Shown: positions 26,742-36,598, counted from the first letter of the stretch. The stretch is 64,000 nt of DNA from Fictibacillus sp. BK138 (GCF_004216955.1 NZ_SGXL01000001.1:620001-684000), one strand, 5' to 3'. Notes: generated from the letters alone by a model not told the origin. Numbers and translations are program-made.

Positions 26742-28536
26742 CAGTCATCTCTAATTCTTTTGCTTCACCTCTTGCCACATTATTAGGAAATTCCATCGAT
26801 ACCGTCGTTCCACTGCCTTCTTTTGACTCAATATGGATCTTCCCTCCATGATTCTCAACGATTTGATAGCAGATCATGAGTCCAAGACCTGGGTTACTAT
26901 CTTTTGTTGTATAAAACGGCTGACCAAGCATCGGTAATATGTCTTCTGGAATACCGGGTCCATCGTCTTTCATAGAGATTTGAATCGTTTCATCTGATTG
27001 AGTGAGTGTGACAGTTATCGTTCCCCAACTTGGAATGGCCTCTAGAGAATTCTTAAGAACATTTAAAAACAACTGGGTCATCAGGTTTTCTTCACAATGG
27101 AAATCAACAGGTTGATCAGGTAGATTTAATTGAAATGTAGTTGTGTGGAAATCACCTTCATCATCCATAAATTTTAGGGAACGGTTAATAAGGGCATTTA
27201 AGTCATGATCTTTTTTGATAATCATATGGGGACGAGCTAAAATCATGAGCTGGCTGATAATAAAATTGATTCTTTCCGTTTCACGCAGCATGATACCTAA
27301 AAAGTGGTCTTTTTCGTTTGTTTCATCTTGTGACTTGAAAAGTTGAGCAAAGCCCTTAATCGAAGTAAGTGGGTTGCGGATTTCGTGAGCAAGACCAGCA
27401 GCAAGTTCACCAACGTAAGTAAGTGTCTGAGCTCTTTGCTTATATTCATGAGACTCCTTAACGGCAGTCATATCTTTCGCAATTCCTATAACCGCTGTAA
27501 TGGTATTTTTTATCGAATAAGGAAGACTGGTGATTTCAAGTTCCACTTCATGGCCATCCTTATGATGAATCGTCAAGGGATGTTTAACGGTTTCACCCTC
27601 CATAACTCTTTTTAGGAAGTTCAATGAATTTTCGATTTGGTTTTCTTTTAACAAGTTCGTATAAGGCATTTTTTGAAGTTCTTCGAATGAATAGCCAGTA
27701 ATGGATTCAATTGATTTGTTTGCTTTGATAAAATTCTGATCGGGACCGATGACAAATACACCCTCTGGATTAAGATCAAAAAGTGAATTATAGCGATGCT
27801 CGCTCTCTAAAAGTTCAATTCTCTGCTGAACAATTTTTTTCTGATCAAGTTGCTCCAATATATACAGAATGAGTACAATGCTCGTTGCCCCTAATACCAG
27901 TAAGGTTGAAAGGATATTTATGTTTGTAAGAGGAAACTCGTTATGCCAATTAAATGTAGGTGTCCCGCCGACCAACGCCATCTCACCGATATAATGCATA
28001 AGACTGACTCCGCTTGTCAGGGATAGGCTGGCTATGATCAGTCTAAACTTAAACGCTTGTAAAAGCAGAATTCGAAAACCTACCCACGAGAAAAAGAACG
28101 CAGAGCTAAAGGACAACAGTATCAAGGGTAAGTCTGTCTGAAGTGGCATATGGACATGCATAGATAGTAAACCTATTGAATGAACTAAAATTAATCCGAA
28201 TCCAAAAATAATCACAGGTGCCCAAATTTTTTTTGGAAGCTTTTGCACGTTATACTGAAGAAGATAGAATGATACATAAGAAAATAAGATACCTGCTGCA
28301 AAAGCAAGTAACATAGTCTGGAGATCGTAATACATAGTGACCGGGCTTTGAATGGACAGCATGCCCATGAAGTGTGTCGCCCACACGGCAATACCCATTG
28401 TAACGGAACCTAAAATTAAAAATCGCTGCTGCATTTTTTGCTCTTCTGATCGTCTTTGAGCCCATTCTATGGAAACAAGTGCGAAGAGAAAACAAACGAA
28501 TAGAGATAATATGACGATGTATAGATTATGATCCAA
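26731..28536 (-). CDS. MHYT-domain membrane sensor histidine kinase with PAS
   Basis: 601 residues. The N-terminal ~240 are a seven-helix MHYT sensor domain with WATHFMGML, HSIGLLSMHVHM and LMHYIGEMA motifs. This domain class is proposed to bind metal and sense O2, CO or NO. A PAS domain follows (about 245-365), then HisKA (GELAAGLAHEIRNPLTSIKGF) and HATPase (KNSLEAIPSW, DDGPGIPED, GLGLMICYQIVENHGG). The kinase half resembles Bacillus sporulation kinases feeding Spo0F, but no response regulator is adjacent on this strand, so the partner is unknown. The start is TTG 28536 with AAGGAGG upstream. Confidence 0.88.
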   Translation of the reverse strand: MDHNLYIVILSLFVCFLFALVSIEWAQRRSEEQKMQQRFLILGSVTMGIAVWATHFMGMLSIQSPVTMYYDLQTMLLAFAAGILFSYVSFYLLQYNVQKLPKKIWAPVIIFGFGLILVHSIGLLSMHVHMPLQTDLPLILLSFSSAFFFSWVGFRILLLQAFKFRLIIASLSLTSGVSLMHYIGEMALVGGTPTFNWHNEFPLTNINILSTLLVLGATSIVLILYILEQLDQKKIVQQRIELLESEHRYNSLFDLNPEGVFVIGPDQNFIKANKSIESITGYSFEELQKMPYTNLLKENQIENSLNFLKRVMEGETVKHPLTIHHKDGHEVELEITSLPYSIKNTITAVIGIAKDMTAVKESHEYKQRAQTLTYVGELAAGLAHEIRNPLTSIKGFAQLFKSQDETNEKDHFLGIMLRETERINFIISQLMILARPHMIIKKDHDLNALINRSLKFMDDEGDFHTTTFQLNLPDQPVDFHCEENLMTQLFLNVLKNSLEAIPSWGTITVTLTQSDETIQISMKDDGPGIPEDILPMLGQPFYTTKDSNPGLGLMICYQIVENHGGKIHIESKEGSGTTVSMEFPNNVARGEAKELEMTGAC

Positions 28537-28690
28537 TGGTCCTGCCCCTCCTTTTTAACCTATGTCACATTGTAATTTCTTCCAAATACGACAATTTCCT
28601 TCCTCAATCGAAAAAATATTTTTTAAAAAGATTAAACTTTCTTGTGTTGAAAAAATACAGAACGTTATATATTGAACGGTGGTGAAAAGC

Positions 28691-29614
28691 TTGAAAAAGA
28701 AATACATATTAGCAGCAGATGTAGGAGGAACTACAATAGAATGTGGATTATTTAATGCAGATGGAGAGCTTTTAAATGCCAAAACGTTAATCACGAGTGA
28801 AGTCATTTTGTCAGATGTTGCCGAGTGTCTGGCTGAAGAAATGAAACGGCGCATGAACGAACAAGGAATAACGATGGAAGAAGTGTGGTGTATTGGATTA
28901 GGTGTACCGGGATTGGTTGATACGGAAAAAGGAATGGTTTTGAAAGCACCTAGCCTAAAGTGGAATCGTTATCCGTTAGGTGAAAAACTGCATGATATTC
29001 TTGAAATTCCTGTTTATGTTGGAAACGATGTGAACACTGGACTGTTAGGAGAAATTAAAAAAGGAAGTCTGCAAAATGTGAAGCACGCTCTTTATTTCAT
29101 GATTGGTACAAGTATTGGAGCGGGAGTACTCATTAACGGGGAAGTTTATGCGGGAAGCCAGTTCTCAGCTGGTGAAGTCGGATATATGGTGACGGATAAT
29201 GATGTCTTGATTGATGGCTTCACGCCGGCCCGTCCTGGATATGGGTATTTAAGTACACAGGCAGGCGGGTTTGGAATCGCTCATAAATATGAAAAAGAAA
29301 CGGGAAGGTCCGTAACCACTAAACAGTTGTTTAAGTTAGCAGAAGAAGGTGATCGAGGTGCCAGGAAGATTATTGGTGATGCGGTTAGACATCTTACAGC
29401 GGCCATTATAAATGCAGCAGCAATTCTGAATCCAGAGGTGATCCTATTAGGTGGAGGAGTTGGCAGCGAGCTTACTCCATACTTAAGTAAAATAGATGAA
29501 AGTCTTGAAAAATATGTACCTGTTAAGCCGGAATTGAGAATTTCGACTATGCAAAATCGCTCTGTTTTGTACGGTGCTTATTCGTTATGCAGCAAACGCT
29601 TAAAAGACCTTTAA
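28691..29614 (+). CDS. ROK family protein (sugar kinase-like), zinc motif absent
   Basis: About 307 residues with actin-fold ATPase motifs: ILAADVGGTTIECGLF, GLGVPGLVDTEKG, VYVGNDVNTGLLGE, GTSIGAGVLINGEVYAG and LGGGVG. This is the layout of ROK glucokinases or ManNAc kinases. The usual zinc-binding CxCGxxGC stretch after the GE(V/I)G motif is replaced by a cysteine-free GEVGYMVTDND segment, so substrate preference is uncertain. It does not look like a DNA-binding ROK repressor, as there is no N-terminal HTH. I chose TTG 28691, five bases after GGTGGTGA; the alternative start is GTG 28679. Confidence 0.8.
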   Translation: MKKKYILAADVGGTTIECGLFNADGELLNAKTLITSEVILSDVAECLAEEMKRRMNEQGITMEEVWCIGLGVPGLVDTEKGMVLKAPSLKWNRYPLGEKLHDILEIPVYVGNDVNTGLLGEIKKGSLQNVKHALYFMIGTSIGAGVLINGEVYAGSQFSAGEVGYMVTDNDVLIDGFTPARPGYGYLSTQAGGFGIAHKYEKETGRSVTTKQLFKLAEEGDRGARKIIGDAVRHLTAAIINAAAILNPEVILLGGGVGSELTPYLSKIDESLEKYVPVKPELRISTMQNRSVLYGAYSLCSKRLKDL

Positions 29615-29752
29615 AATCGTTAAAGGATACACTATAGAAAAGTCGAATACAAACGAAAGAGAAAAGTGAATAAGGTGAATTACTTTACCTGATGGTGTAC
29701 ACTGTTAAAGGTAAAGAAAACGAGATTTTTGCATAAGAGAGGATTAAAAAAT

Positions 29753-30601
29753 ATGAGCAAGGTAGCCGTCATTACAGACAGTACTTCATACATACCCGAG
29801 CATATCCGCAGTGAAAAGAACATTGTAATGATTCCGCTCAACGTGATTTTTGACAATGAAACATACAAAGAAGAAGCAGAAATAAAAGTAGATGATTTTT
29901 ACGAAATGGTCAGTCGGGAAGAAAAACTGCCAAAGACCTCGCAGCCCGCGATTGGGGAATTAGTCGAGTTATTAGAAGAACTATCTAAAGACTACGATGA
30001 AGCAGTTATGATCACACTATCCAGCGGAATTAGCGGGACATACCAAAGTGCAGTCGCTGCTGGTGAAATGGTAGAAGGTATTACCCTGCATGTGTTCGAC
30101 TCTGAAATAAGTTGTTCACCACAAGCTTTTTATGTGTTAAAAGCGGCAGAGCTTGCAAGTAAAGGTGCAAATGGATATGACATCATGAACGAACTGCTAC
30201 AGATGAAGAATAATGGAATCCCAGCGTACTTTTTAGTAGATGATTTAAATCACTTACATCGCGGAGGCCGATTAAACACAGCCCAGCTTTTCGTAGGGAA
30301 TCTATTGCAGATCAAGCCAATTCTTCATTTCGAAAATAAAATGATCGTTCCATTTGAAAAAGTCCGTACGAAAAAGAAAGCGTTGAAGCGTATTTTTGAT
30401 CTGATGGATGAAGATTTGAAGACTGATGATAGAGTGACTATAAGTGTCATTCATGCGAAACGTGAAGACGATGCAGTTGAGATTGCAGAAGAACTTCGCG
30501 AAAAGTATGTGAACGCAGATATTTCGATCAGCTATTTTGGCCCGGTAATCGGCACTCACCTAGGTGAAGGTTCACTCGGAATCACTTGGATAAAAGAATA
30601 A
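29753..30601 (+). CDS. DegV family fatty-acid-binding protein
   Basis: 282 residues with ITDSTSYIP, TLSSGISGTYQSA, YFLVDDLNHLHRGGRL and the C-terminal GPVIGTHLGEGSLG. DegV proteins bind a fatty acid; in Firmicutes, FakB members serve fatty acid kinase. Position between degU and comFA is as in B. subtilis (YviA). ATG 29753 is preceded by AGAGAGGA. Confidence 0.9.
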   Translation: MSKVAVITDSTSYIPEHIRSEKNIVMIPLNVIFDNETYKEEAEIKVDDFYEMVSREEKLPKTSQPAIGELVELLEELSKDYDEAVMITLSSGISGTYQSAVAAGEMVEGITLHVFDSEISCSPQAFYVLKAAELASKGANGYDIMNELLQMKNNGIPAYFLVDDLNHLHRGGRLNTAQLFVGNLLQIKPILHFENKMIVPFEKVRTKKKALKRIFDLMDEDLKTDDRVTISVIHAKREDDAVEIAEELREKYVNADISISYFGPVIGTHLGEGSLGITWIKE

Positions 30602-30655
30602 GAATAATATTGGAGAGATGAAAATGCATTCTCTAACACACCAGGAGACAACTCA

Positions 30656-32152
30656 ATGAGGTTTGTCTCCTATTCTTTAAACAATCGTTTAATAGTTGCG
30701 CCTGAAACACTTGTAGAAAACCCTGATTTAAAGCCAGTTCCTTTTGGAGAACTTCCTGAAATAAAACCCCAACCTCTGAAATCTTTGTTTGAGTATAGTG
30801 AAAAACTCCAGCAAATCCTCTATGGTAAGATGCTACTTCTTGATGAACTTCCTTTTCTTTTAGAAAATATCCAAAAGCACTTTGAGAATGGTTTTGTCAT
30901 GTACAACCCCGGTGTTAAGAAAACCAAGTACGGGTGGCAATGCAATCGATGCGGTAATGAGAATAATCATTTATTTGCTTCATTTTCTTGCTTTCGTTGT
31001 AAAAGTGAGAGCTGTGTTTATTGCCGGAACTGTATCATGATGGGTAGAGTAAGTGTGTGTACGCCTCTTTTGTCTTGGACAGGTCCAGAAGTGGAACATA
31101 AATTAAATCATAAGTTAACGTGGCAAGGAGAACTTTCGGCAGGACAGCAAATCGCTTCTGATCGTTTTGTTGAACAAGTCGGCAAATGTGGGGAACTACT
31201 GGTTTGGGCAGTATGTGGAGCGGGAAAAACCGAAGTTCTATTTCATGGAATAGAAAAAGCATTGAAGATGGGCTTTCGTGTTTGCATCGCAACACCACGT
31301 ACCGATGTCGTTCTTGAACTCGTGCCTCGTCTAAAAAAGGCTTTCCCAGATACTTCAATTGCCAGCTATTATGGCGGATCTGAAGAAAGAGGAGCACCTG
31401 CACAATTAGTCATCTCAACCACGCATCAGCTTTACAGATTTAAACAAGCGTTTAATCTTCTGATCGTTGATGAAGTCGATGCGTTTCCATATTCCTACGA
31501 TAAAACTCTTCAGCATGCTGCTTCTACTGCCGCACACCCCGATGCTCTTCATCTTTACCTTTCAGCAACTCCTTCCCGGAAGATGAAAAAAGAAGTCATT
31601 CAAAACAGACTCCCTTGTGTAAAAATACCGATTCGATTTCACGGATTTCCTTTACCAGGACCCAAATTGATTTGGAGTGGAGAGTGGAAGAAGCGTTTAG
31701 AAAGAGGAAAATTACCTCCTGCTTTTTTGAGATGGATTAAGTCCCAAGCTGTTTGTGGAAGGCGGGCAATGATTTTCGTACCTTCTGTATCCAGCATTGA
31801 AAAAATAACTGAACTTATAAGAAGACATGTAGAAGTCATCGTTGATTTTGTACATGCAGAAGATCCGCTAAGAAAAGATAAAGTAGAACGATTTCGACAG
31901 GAAGAGATTCAGCTTCTAGTAACAACAACGATTTTAGAACGGGGTGTAACGGTTCCATTCTTAGATGTTGTCATTTTTGGTGCAGATCATGAAGTGTTTT
32001 CTGAAAGTGCACTCGTTCAAATGGCAGGCAGAGCTGGCAGAAGCAAAGATGATCATAATGGACATGTGCTTTTCTTTCATTACGGAAAATCTCTCAGTAT
32101 GCTAAGTGCCATAAAACATATTCGGGAAATGAACAAGGAGGCGGGATTTTGA
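30656..32152 (+). CDS. comFA: ComFA, helicase-like competence protein
   Basis: 498 residues. A Cys4 zinc finger (CNRC...CFRC...CVYCRNC, about residues 105-140) precedes a DEAD-type ATPase with Walker A VCGAGKTEV, motif II DEVD and SATPSRK, and a helicase C domain ending in QMAGRAGRS. It drives single-stranded DNA import through ComEC during transformation. Its stop overlaps comFC by four bases. The usual third gene comFB, found between them in B. subtilis, is absent. The start is ATG 30656, preceded by AGGAG. Confidence 0.95.
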   Translation: MRFVSYSLNNRLIVAPETLVENPDLKPVPFGELPEIKPQPLKSLFEYSEKLQQILYGKMLLLDELPFLLENIQKHFENGFVMYNPGVKKTKYGWQCNRCGNENNHLFASFSCFRCKSESCVYCRNCIMMGRVSVCTPLLSWTGPEVEHKLNHKLTWQGELSAGQQIASDRFVEQVGKCGELLVWAVCGAGKTEVLFHGIEKALKMGFRVCIATPRTDVVLELVPRLKKAFPDTSIASYYGGSEERGAPAQLVISTTHQLYRFKQAFNLLIVDEVDAFPYSYDKTLQHAASTAAHPDALHLYLSATPSRKMKKEVIQNRLPCVKIPIRFHGFPLPGPKLIWSGEWKKRLERGKLPPAFLRWIKSQAVCGRRAMIFVPSVSSIEKITELIRRHVEVIVDFVHAEDPLRKDKVERFRQEEIQLLVTTTILERGVTVPFLDVVIFGADHEVFSESALVQMAGRAGRSKDDHNGHVLFFHYGKSLSMLSAIKHIREMNKEAGF

Positions 32153-32859
32153 GTTATTGCCTATATTGTCATCAATCATATTCAGAAACATGGTCTTGGG
32201 CAGCACTTTTTGGACTAAATGCTGAACCTTTACTATGTCAGTCATGCACTTCGAGTCTTGAGTTGATTATGGGGGATATTTGTAGAATATGCGGAAGACC
32301 ATTTTCATTATTTCCCGAGCAATATCGACATGGTGATTCTTGTTACGACTGTATTCGGTGGGAAGAAGATGAAGAATGGGCAGGAGTCCTGCAGCAAAAT
32401 CGGTCACTTTATGTCTATAACGATTTTCTGAAAGAGGTCATAGCAAATATTAAATATCGGGGTGATGCAGAATTAATGAAAGCTTTTTATCCGATTATTC
32501 ACAAAACATGTAAACCAATGATCAGAGACTCTATTCTTATTCCTGTTCCGTTAAGTGATGAAAGACATTACGAAAGAGGATTTAACCAGGCGGAACTGCT
32601 TGCTAGAGGAATTAATAGGAATTTAAATTTTTCACTAAAAAGAAACATTCACGAAGAGAAACAAAGTAAAAAGAACAGAAAAGATAGAGTTAAGAATAAG
32701 TCAAATCCATTTGATATAATTAATTCTGAAGAGATTATAGATAAACGAATCACTTTAATAGATGACATTTATACGACGGGTAGCACATTGCGATATGCGG
32801 CTAAAGTCTTATTGGACGCAGGTGCAAAACAAGTTTCTTCTATAACACTGGGAAGATAA
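32149..32859 (+). CDS. comFC: ComFC, phosphoribosyltransferase-fold competence protein
   Basis: 236 residues with two N-terminal CxxC pairs (CLYCHQ, CQSC, CRICGRPF, CYDC) and a C-terminal PRTase motif ITLIDDIYTTGSTL. It partners ComFA in DNA uptake. TTG 32149 follows AAGGAGG and overlaps the comFA stop. Confidence 0.95.
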   Translation: MSYCLYCHQSYSETWSWAALFGLNAEPLLCQSCTSSLELIMGDICRICGRPFSLFPEQYRHGDSCYDCIRWEEDEEWAGVLQQNRSLYVYNDFLKEVIANIKYRGDAELMKAFYPIIHKTCKPMIRDSILIPVPLSDERHYERGFNQAELLARGINRNLNFSLKRNIHEEKQSKKNRKDRVKNKSNPFDIINSEEIIDKRITLIDDIYTTGSTLRYAAKVLLDAGAKQVSSITLGR

Positions 32860-32877
32860 ATAAAGACATTGTCCTGT

Positions 32878-32904
32878 TAAAACCTAATTAACATCCTCCG
32901 ATAT
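32878..32904 (+). promoter_or_regulatory. Sigma-D promoter of yvyF
   Basis: TAAA 32878-32881, 15 bp, TCCGATAT 32897-32904. It lies 38 bp upstream of yvyF. Confidence 0.8.
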
Positions 32905-32941
32905 ATAAGGAAGATATATAGTTTGCTAAGGAGCGGGAAAT

Positions 32942-33337
32942 ATGGACAATGTAATAAACTGTCCGCAATGCGGAAGGTTATTTGTGAAATATCTTCGTGA
33001 ACATTGCGATGTTTGTTTTAAGGAAGAAGAACAACAATATGACAAAGTTTATAGATTTATAAGAAAAAGCGAAAATCGGAATGCCACTATAATAGATGTA
33101 AGTGAAGCTACATCTGTATCTGAAAATAAAATTATATATTTTATTCATCAGGGAAGAATTCGAGTAAAAGGGTTTCCGAACTTTACCTATCCCTGTGATG
33201 GATGTCAAAAGCCTATAAATGATAGTCGGCTATGTCAGGATTGTAAAACTCGAATTATGGCTGATCTTTCAATAGAAGATTTAATTAAAAAGAAGCAACA
33301 AGAAGTCTTACCTTCTTACCATACTGAGGACAAATAA
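32942..33337 (+). CDS. yvyF: YvyF, flagellar operon zinc-finger protein
   Basis: 131 residues with N-terminal cysteine pairs (CPQCGRLF, CDVC) and C-terminal ones (CDGCQKPI, CQDCKTRI) bracketing a small MerR/DNA-binding-like helical middle (VSEATSVSENKIIYFIHQGRI). It belongs to the TIGR03826-type flagellar operon family beside flgM. A DNA-binding regulator is possible; the function is not established. Confidence 0.9.
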   Translation: MDNVINCPQCGRLFVKYLREHCDVCFKEEEQQYDKVYRFIRKSENRNATIIDVSEATSVSENKIIYFIHQGRIRVKGFPNFTYPCDGCQKPINDSRLCQDCKTRIMADLSIEDLIKKKQQEVLPSYHTEDK

Positions 33338-33357
33338 CCTATATTCTTTTCATTCTT

Positions 33358-33384
33358 TAAAGATTTTTAGGGTTTTGCCGATAT
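33358..33384 (+). promoter_or_regulatory. Consensus sigma-D promoter of flgM
   Basis: TAAA 33358-33361, 15 bp, GCCGATAT 33377-33384, a full match to the SigD consensus. It gives flgM-flgN-flgK-flgL SigD-dependent expression, so the anti-sigma factor feeds back on itself. Confidence 0.9.
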
Positions 33385-33425
33385 AATTAATAGGAGAAAA
33401 CAATCTCTAAAAGAGGTGACGAATT

Positions 33426-33692
33426 ATGCGTATAAACTATTTTAATTCTATACAAAACAACCCTTATAAAAAACAGGTGCATGATATGAAACAAGAAAAA
33501 GTTCAGTCTGGATATAAAAGAGATGAACTTCAGATTTCTGATGAAGCGAAAAAGCTTTTATCCTCTTCAAAATTTGAACAAGATCGTGCTGACAAAGTAA
33601 ATGAAATTAAGAATCAGTTAGATAAAGGAACATACAAAGTTAATGTATCTGAAACGACGAAATCAATTATTAACTTCTGGCAAAAGTTATAG
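33426..33692 (+). CDS. flgM: Anti-sigma-D factor FlgM
   Basis: 88 residues with the conserved C-terminal helix pattern (ISDEAKKLL, RADKVNEIKNQLDKGTYKVN). It binds SigD until the hook-basal body is complete. The ATG follows AAAGAGGTGA and lies 42 bp after the promoter. Confidence 0.95.
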   Translation: MRINYFNSIQNNPYKKQVHDMKQEKVQSGYKRDELQISDEAKKLLSSSKFEQDRADKVNEIKNQLDKGTYKVNVSETTKSIINFWQKL

Positions 33693-33702
33693 GAGGTCAT
33701 TC

Positions 33703-34161
33703 ATGGAAACGGCACAGATGACATCATTGCTTGAACGATTATTGAAATCTCATGAAGATCTTTTAGCTCTTGGAGAGCGTAAAACAGAAGTTCTAAAACA
33801 GGGCGATATGAAAGCTCTTGATGCATTATTAAAAGAAGAAGATCTTCAAGTGAAAAAACTGCAGTCGATTGAAAAAGAAAGATTGATTAAGTTTGCGAAT
33901 GTGACTCTTGGAGATATGCTGGAACAAGCAGAAGATCCTGAAAAAGAAAGACTTCTACATTTACAAGAACAGCTTGTCCAAGCTTATGAAATTCTTAAAA
34001 GCAGGAATGAACTAAATCAAGAATTGTTGGTGCAATCACTTCAGTATGTGAATATGTCTTTAAGCATGGTTCAGCCGCATACAGAACCAGCAACATACAG
34101 CAACTTAAAGTCCAATCCATACAATACTAACGCAGCATCTCTTTTTGATTCAAAAGCTTAA
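33703..34161 (+). CDS. flgN: FlgN, chaperone for FlgK/FlgL
   Basis: 152 residues, all helical, with the family N-terminus (SLLERLLKSHEDLLALGERKTEVLKQGD). It holds hook-junction proteins before export. ATG 33703 follows AGGAGG; the longer frame to 33643 overlaps flgM. Confidence 0.9.
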   Translation: METAQMTSLLERLLKSHEDLLALGERKTEVLKQGDMKALDALLKEEDLQVKKLQSIEKERLIKFANVTLGDMLEQAEDPEKERLLHLQEQLVQAYEILKSRNELNQELLVQSLQYVNMSLSMVQPHTEPATYSNLKSNPYNTNAASLFDSKA

Positions 34162-34181
34162 GCATAACGGAGGAACTAGAA

Positions 34182-35678
34182 ATGACTTCAACTTTTCACG
34201 GATTAGAAACGGCTCGCCGAGGAATGTTCACGCAGCAGATAGCTTTGCAAACAACAGGGAACAATATTTCTAATGCAAATACCCCTGGCTATTCTCGTCA
34301 ACGAGTTAATTTTTCGCAAACAGAAGCTTATCCTGCTCCAGCAAGGAACCGTCCTCAAATCCCTGGACAGATGGGAACAGGAGTTGAAGCCGGATCTATT
34401 CAACGCGTTAGGGAAGGCTTTCTAGATACACAGTTCCGAGGCGAAAATAATAAATTTGGTTTTTGGGGTGCCCGCAGTGAGGCGTTACAGAAGATGGAAG
34501 ATATCATGAATGAACCATCTGAGAATGGGTTAGCTAAAACGATGGATCGGTTCTGGCAATCTCTACAGGATTTAGCTGTTAATCCAGAAGATTCTGGAGC
34601 TCGTTCGGTTGTTCGCCAGCGTGGTCTGGCAGTAGCTGAAACATTCAATTATCTATCAAACTCGTTGTCAACTATTCAAGGAGATCTTAAAACGCAAGCA
34701 GAACTCAATGTCACTGAAATTAATGCACTGCTTGATGATATCAATAGCATTAACAAGCAAATTAGTGAAGTAGAGCCCCATGGTTACTTGCCTAATAAAT
34801 TATATGATGAAAGAGATGCATTGGTAGATCGTCTATCAACTTTAGTGAATATTGAAGTGAGTAAGAGTCCAAGCGGAGGTAAGCCTGACTCATTCGCTGA
34901 AGGGCTTTACGATATTAAATTAGTTAACGCAGATGGAAGTAAAGTTAGTTTGTTAGAATCCAATGCACAAAAAGTAAACTACTTATCCATTCAATATGAT
35001 GGAACAAATAAGTTAGCTAATACGATTACTGTTGATGGCTCAGCTATTAACTTGAAGGATTTTGCAGGCGGAAAACTTAAGGGATTACTTGAATCCTATG
35101 GATACAATGATGCTGGAAAAGTTAATGGCATCTATCCAGAAATGCTTACAAAATTAGACGAAATGGCGTATCAGTTTACTGTTGAATTCAATACTGTTCA
35201 TAAAAGTGGTACAGGCTTAGATGGGAATACAAACTATTCTTTTTTCAATGAAATAAATGACATAGCAGGCGCCGCAAAAGCTATTACTCTTCATTCTGAT
35301 ACTGACAATCTGGATCATATAGCAGCTGCGAATAGTAACTTTAATGGTGATGGAAGTAATGCTCTTGAACTAGCAAAAGTCAAAAATACAAATCTGCCTT
35401 TTGGAAGTGGTACGGCAACGCTGCAAAGCTTCTATGAAGGAGCTATTGGTAAGATGGCTGTTGATGCTCAGCAGGCTGTAAGATTAACAAATAATTCAGC
35501 CGTTTTGACAGAATCAGTTGAACAACGAAGAACTTCCGTAAGTGGAGTATCACTAGATGAAGAAATGACAAATATGATTCAGTTTCAACATGCCTATAAT
35601 GCTTCAGCTAGAAATATCACAGTGATTGATGAGATGCTTGATAAAATCATAAACGGCATGGGCGTTGGAGGAAGGTAG
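34182..35678 (+). CDS. flgK: Flagellar hook-associated protein 1 FlgK
   Basis: 498 residues. The N-terminal D0 motif (GLETARRGMFTQQIALQTTGNNISNANTPGYSRQ, written in two parts elsewhere) and the C-terminal SLDEEMTNMIQFQHAYNASAR are typical of FlgK. It joins hook to filament together with FlgL, encoded ten bases downstream. Confidence 0.96.
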   Translation: MTSTFHGLETARRGMFTQQIALQTTGNNISNANTPGYSRQRVNFSQTEAYPAPARNRPQIPGQMGTGVEAGSIQRVREGFLDTQFRGENNKFGFWGARSEALQKMEDIMNEPSENGLAKTMDRFWQSLQDLAVNPEDSGARSVVRQRGLAVAETFNYLSNSLSTIQGDLKTQAELNVTEINALLDDINSINKQISEVEPHGYLPNKLYDERDALVDRLSTLVNIEVSKSPSGGKPDSFAEGLYDIKLVNADGSKVSLLESNAQKVNYLSIQYDGTNKLANTITVDGSAINLKDFAGGKLKGLLESYGYNDAGKVNGIYPEMLTKLDEMAYQFTVEFNTVHKSGTGLDGNTNYSFFNEINDIAGAAKAITLHSDTDNLDHIAAANSNFNGDGSNALELAKVKNTNLPFGSGTATLQSFYEGAIGKMAVDAQQAVRLTNNSAVLTESVEQRRTSVSGVSLDEEMTNMIQFQHAYNASARNITVIDEMLDKIINGMGVGGR

Positions 35679-35687
35679 GTACAGTAA

Positions 35688-36566
35688 ATGCGAGTAACTC
35701 AATCAATGTTATCTAATAACATGCTTCGTCATATCAGTCAAAGCTATGAACGAATGGGGAAAACACAGGAACAATTGTCTACTGGTAAAAAAATCAGCCG
35801 TCCTTCAGATGATCCCGTTGTAGCTATGAAGGGAATGACATACAGAACGAATTTAACAGAAGTAGAACAGTATAAACGCAACTTATCTGAAGCATACAAT
35901 TGGATGGAAAATTCAGATGCTGCATTAGACAAAGCTACAAGTGTTATGCACCGTATAAGGGAATTAACTGTACAGGCAAGTAACGGCACTATCGAGGATT
36001 CACAAAAAGAGATGATCGCAAAAGAAGTGGGACACCTTAAAGAACATCTAGCTTCTATTGCAAACACTAAAGTAGCTGGAAAGTACATTTTTAACGGTAA
36101 TGACACGACAAAGGCACCGGTTGATTTATCTTCGAACCCTCCAACCGTATCTATTAATCAAGAACAAGTGAAAATAGAAATGTCCAAGGGGATTGATGTT
36201 GCCGTAAATATTAATCCAACAAAAGTATTTAATACAGATATTTTCGGTGATATTGCTGAATTGGAAGAAGCTCTAAAAGGTAACAACACAACACCTATTA
36301 ATGACTTTCTAGGTAAATTGGATACTAATATCGACAACTTACTATCAGAACGTGCTGAGCTAGGAGCAAGATACAATCGAGTTGAACTAATTGATGCTCG
36401 GGTGGGTGAGCAAGAAGTGATTGCCAACCGCATTCTTTCTGATAATGAAGATGCAGATATTGAGCGTGTTATTACAGATTTAAAGATGCAAGAAAGTATT
36501 CACCGTGCAGCACTATCTGTAGGGTCAAGAATTATTCAGCCAACATTAATGGATTTCTTACGTTAA
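35688..36566 (+). CDS. flgL: Flagellar hook-associated protein 3 FlgL
   Basis: 292 residues with flagellin-like ends: MRVTQSMLSNNMLRHISQSY at the start, LSTGKKISRPSDDPV, and a C-terminal helix (LKMQESIHRAALSVGSRIIQ). It forms the second hook-filament junction ring. A terminator follows, separating it from the yviE-fliW-csrA set. Confidence 0.96.
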   Translation: MRVTQSMLSNNMLRHISQSYERMGKTQEQLSTGKKISRPSDDPVVAMKGMTYRTNLTEVEQYKRNLSEAYNWMENSDAALDKATSVMHRIRELTVQASNGTIEDSQKEMIAKEVGHLKEHLASIANTKVAGKYIFNGNDTTKAPVDLSSNPPTVSINQEQVKIEMSKGIDVAVNINPTKVFNTDIFGDIAELEEALKGNNTTPINDFLGKLDTNIDNLLSERAELGARYNRVELIDARVGEQEVIANRILSDNEDADIERVITDLKMQESIHRAALSVGSRIIQPTLMDFLR

Positions 36567-36570
36567 TTAG

Positions 36571-36598
36571 AAGAGCTATCATTTGATAGCTCTTTTCT
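36571..36598 (+). terminator. Rho-independent terminator after flgL
   Basis: AAGAGCTATCA / TGATAGCTCTT stem with a T-rich tail. Confidence 0.85.

Noticed and set aside
33643-33702. N-terminal extension of flgN into flgM
   Set aside because: AGGAGG at the internal ATG 33703 and family length favour the shorter start.
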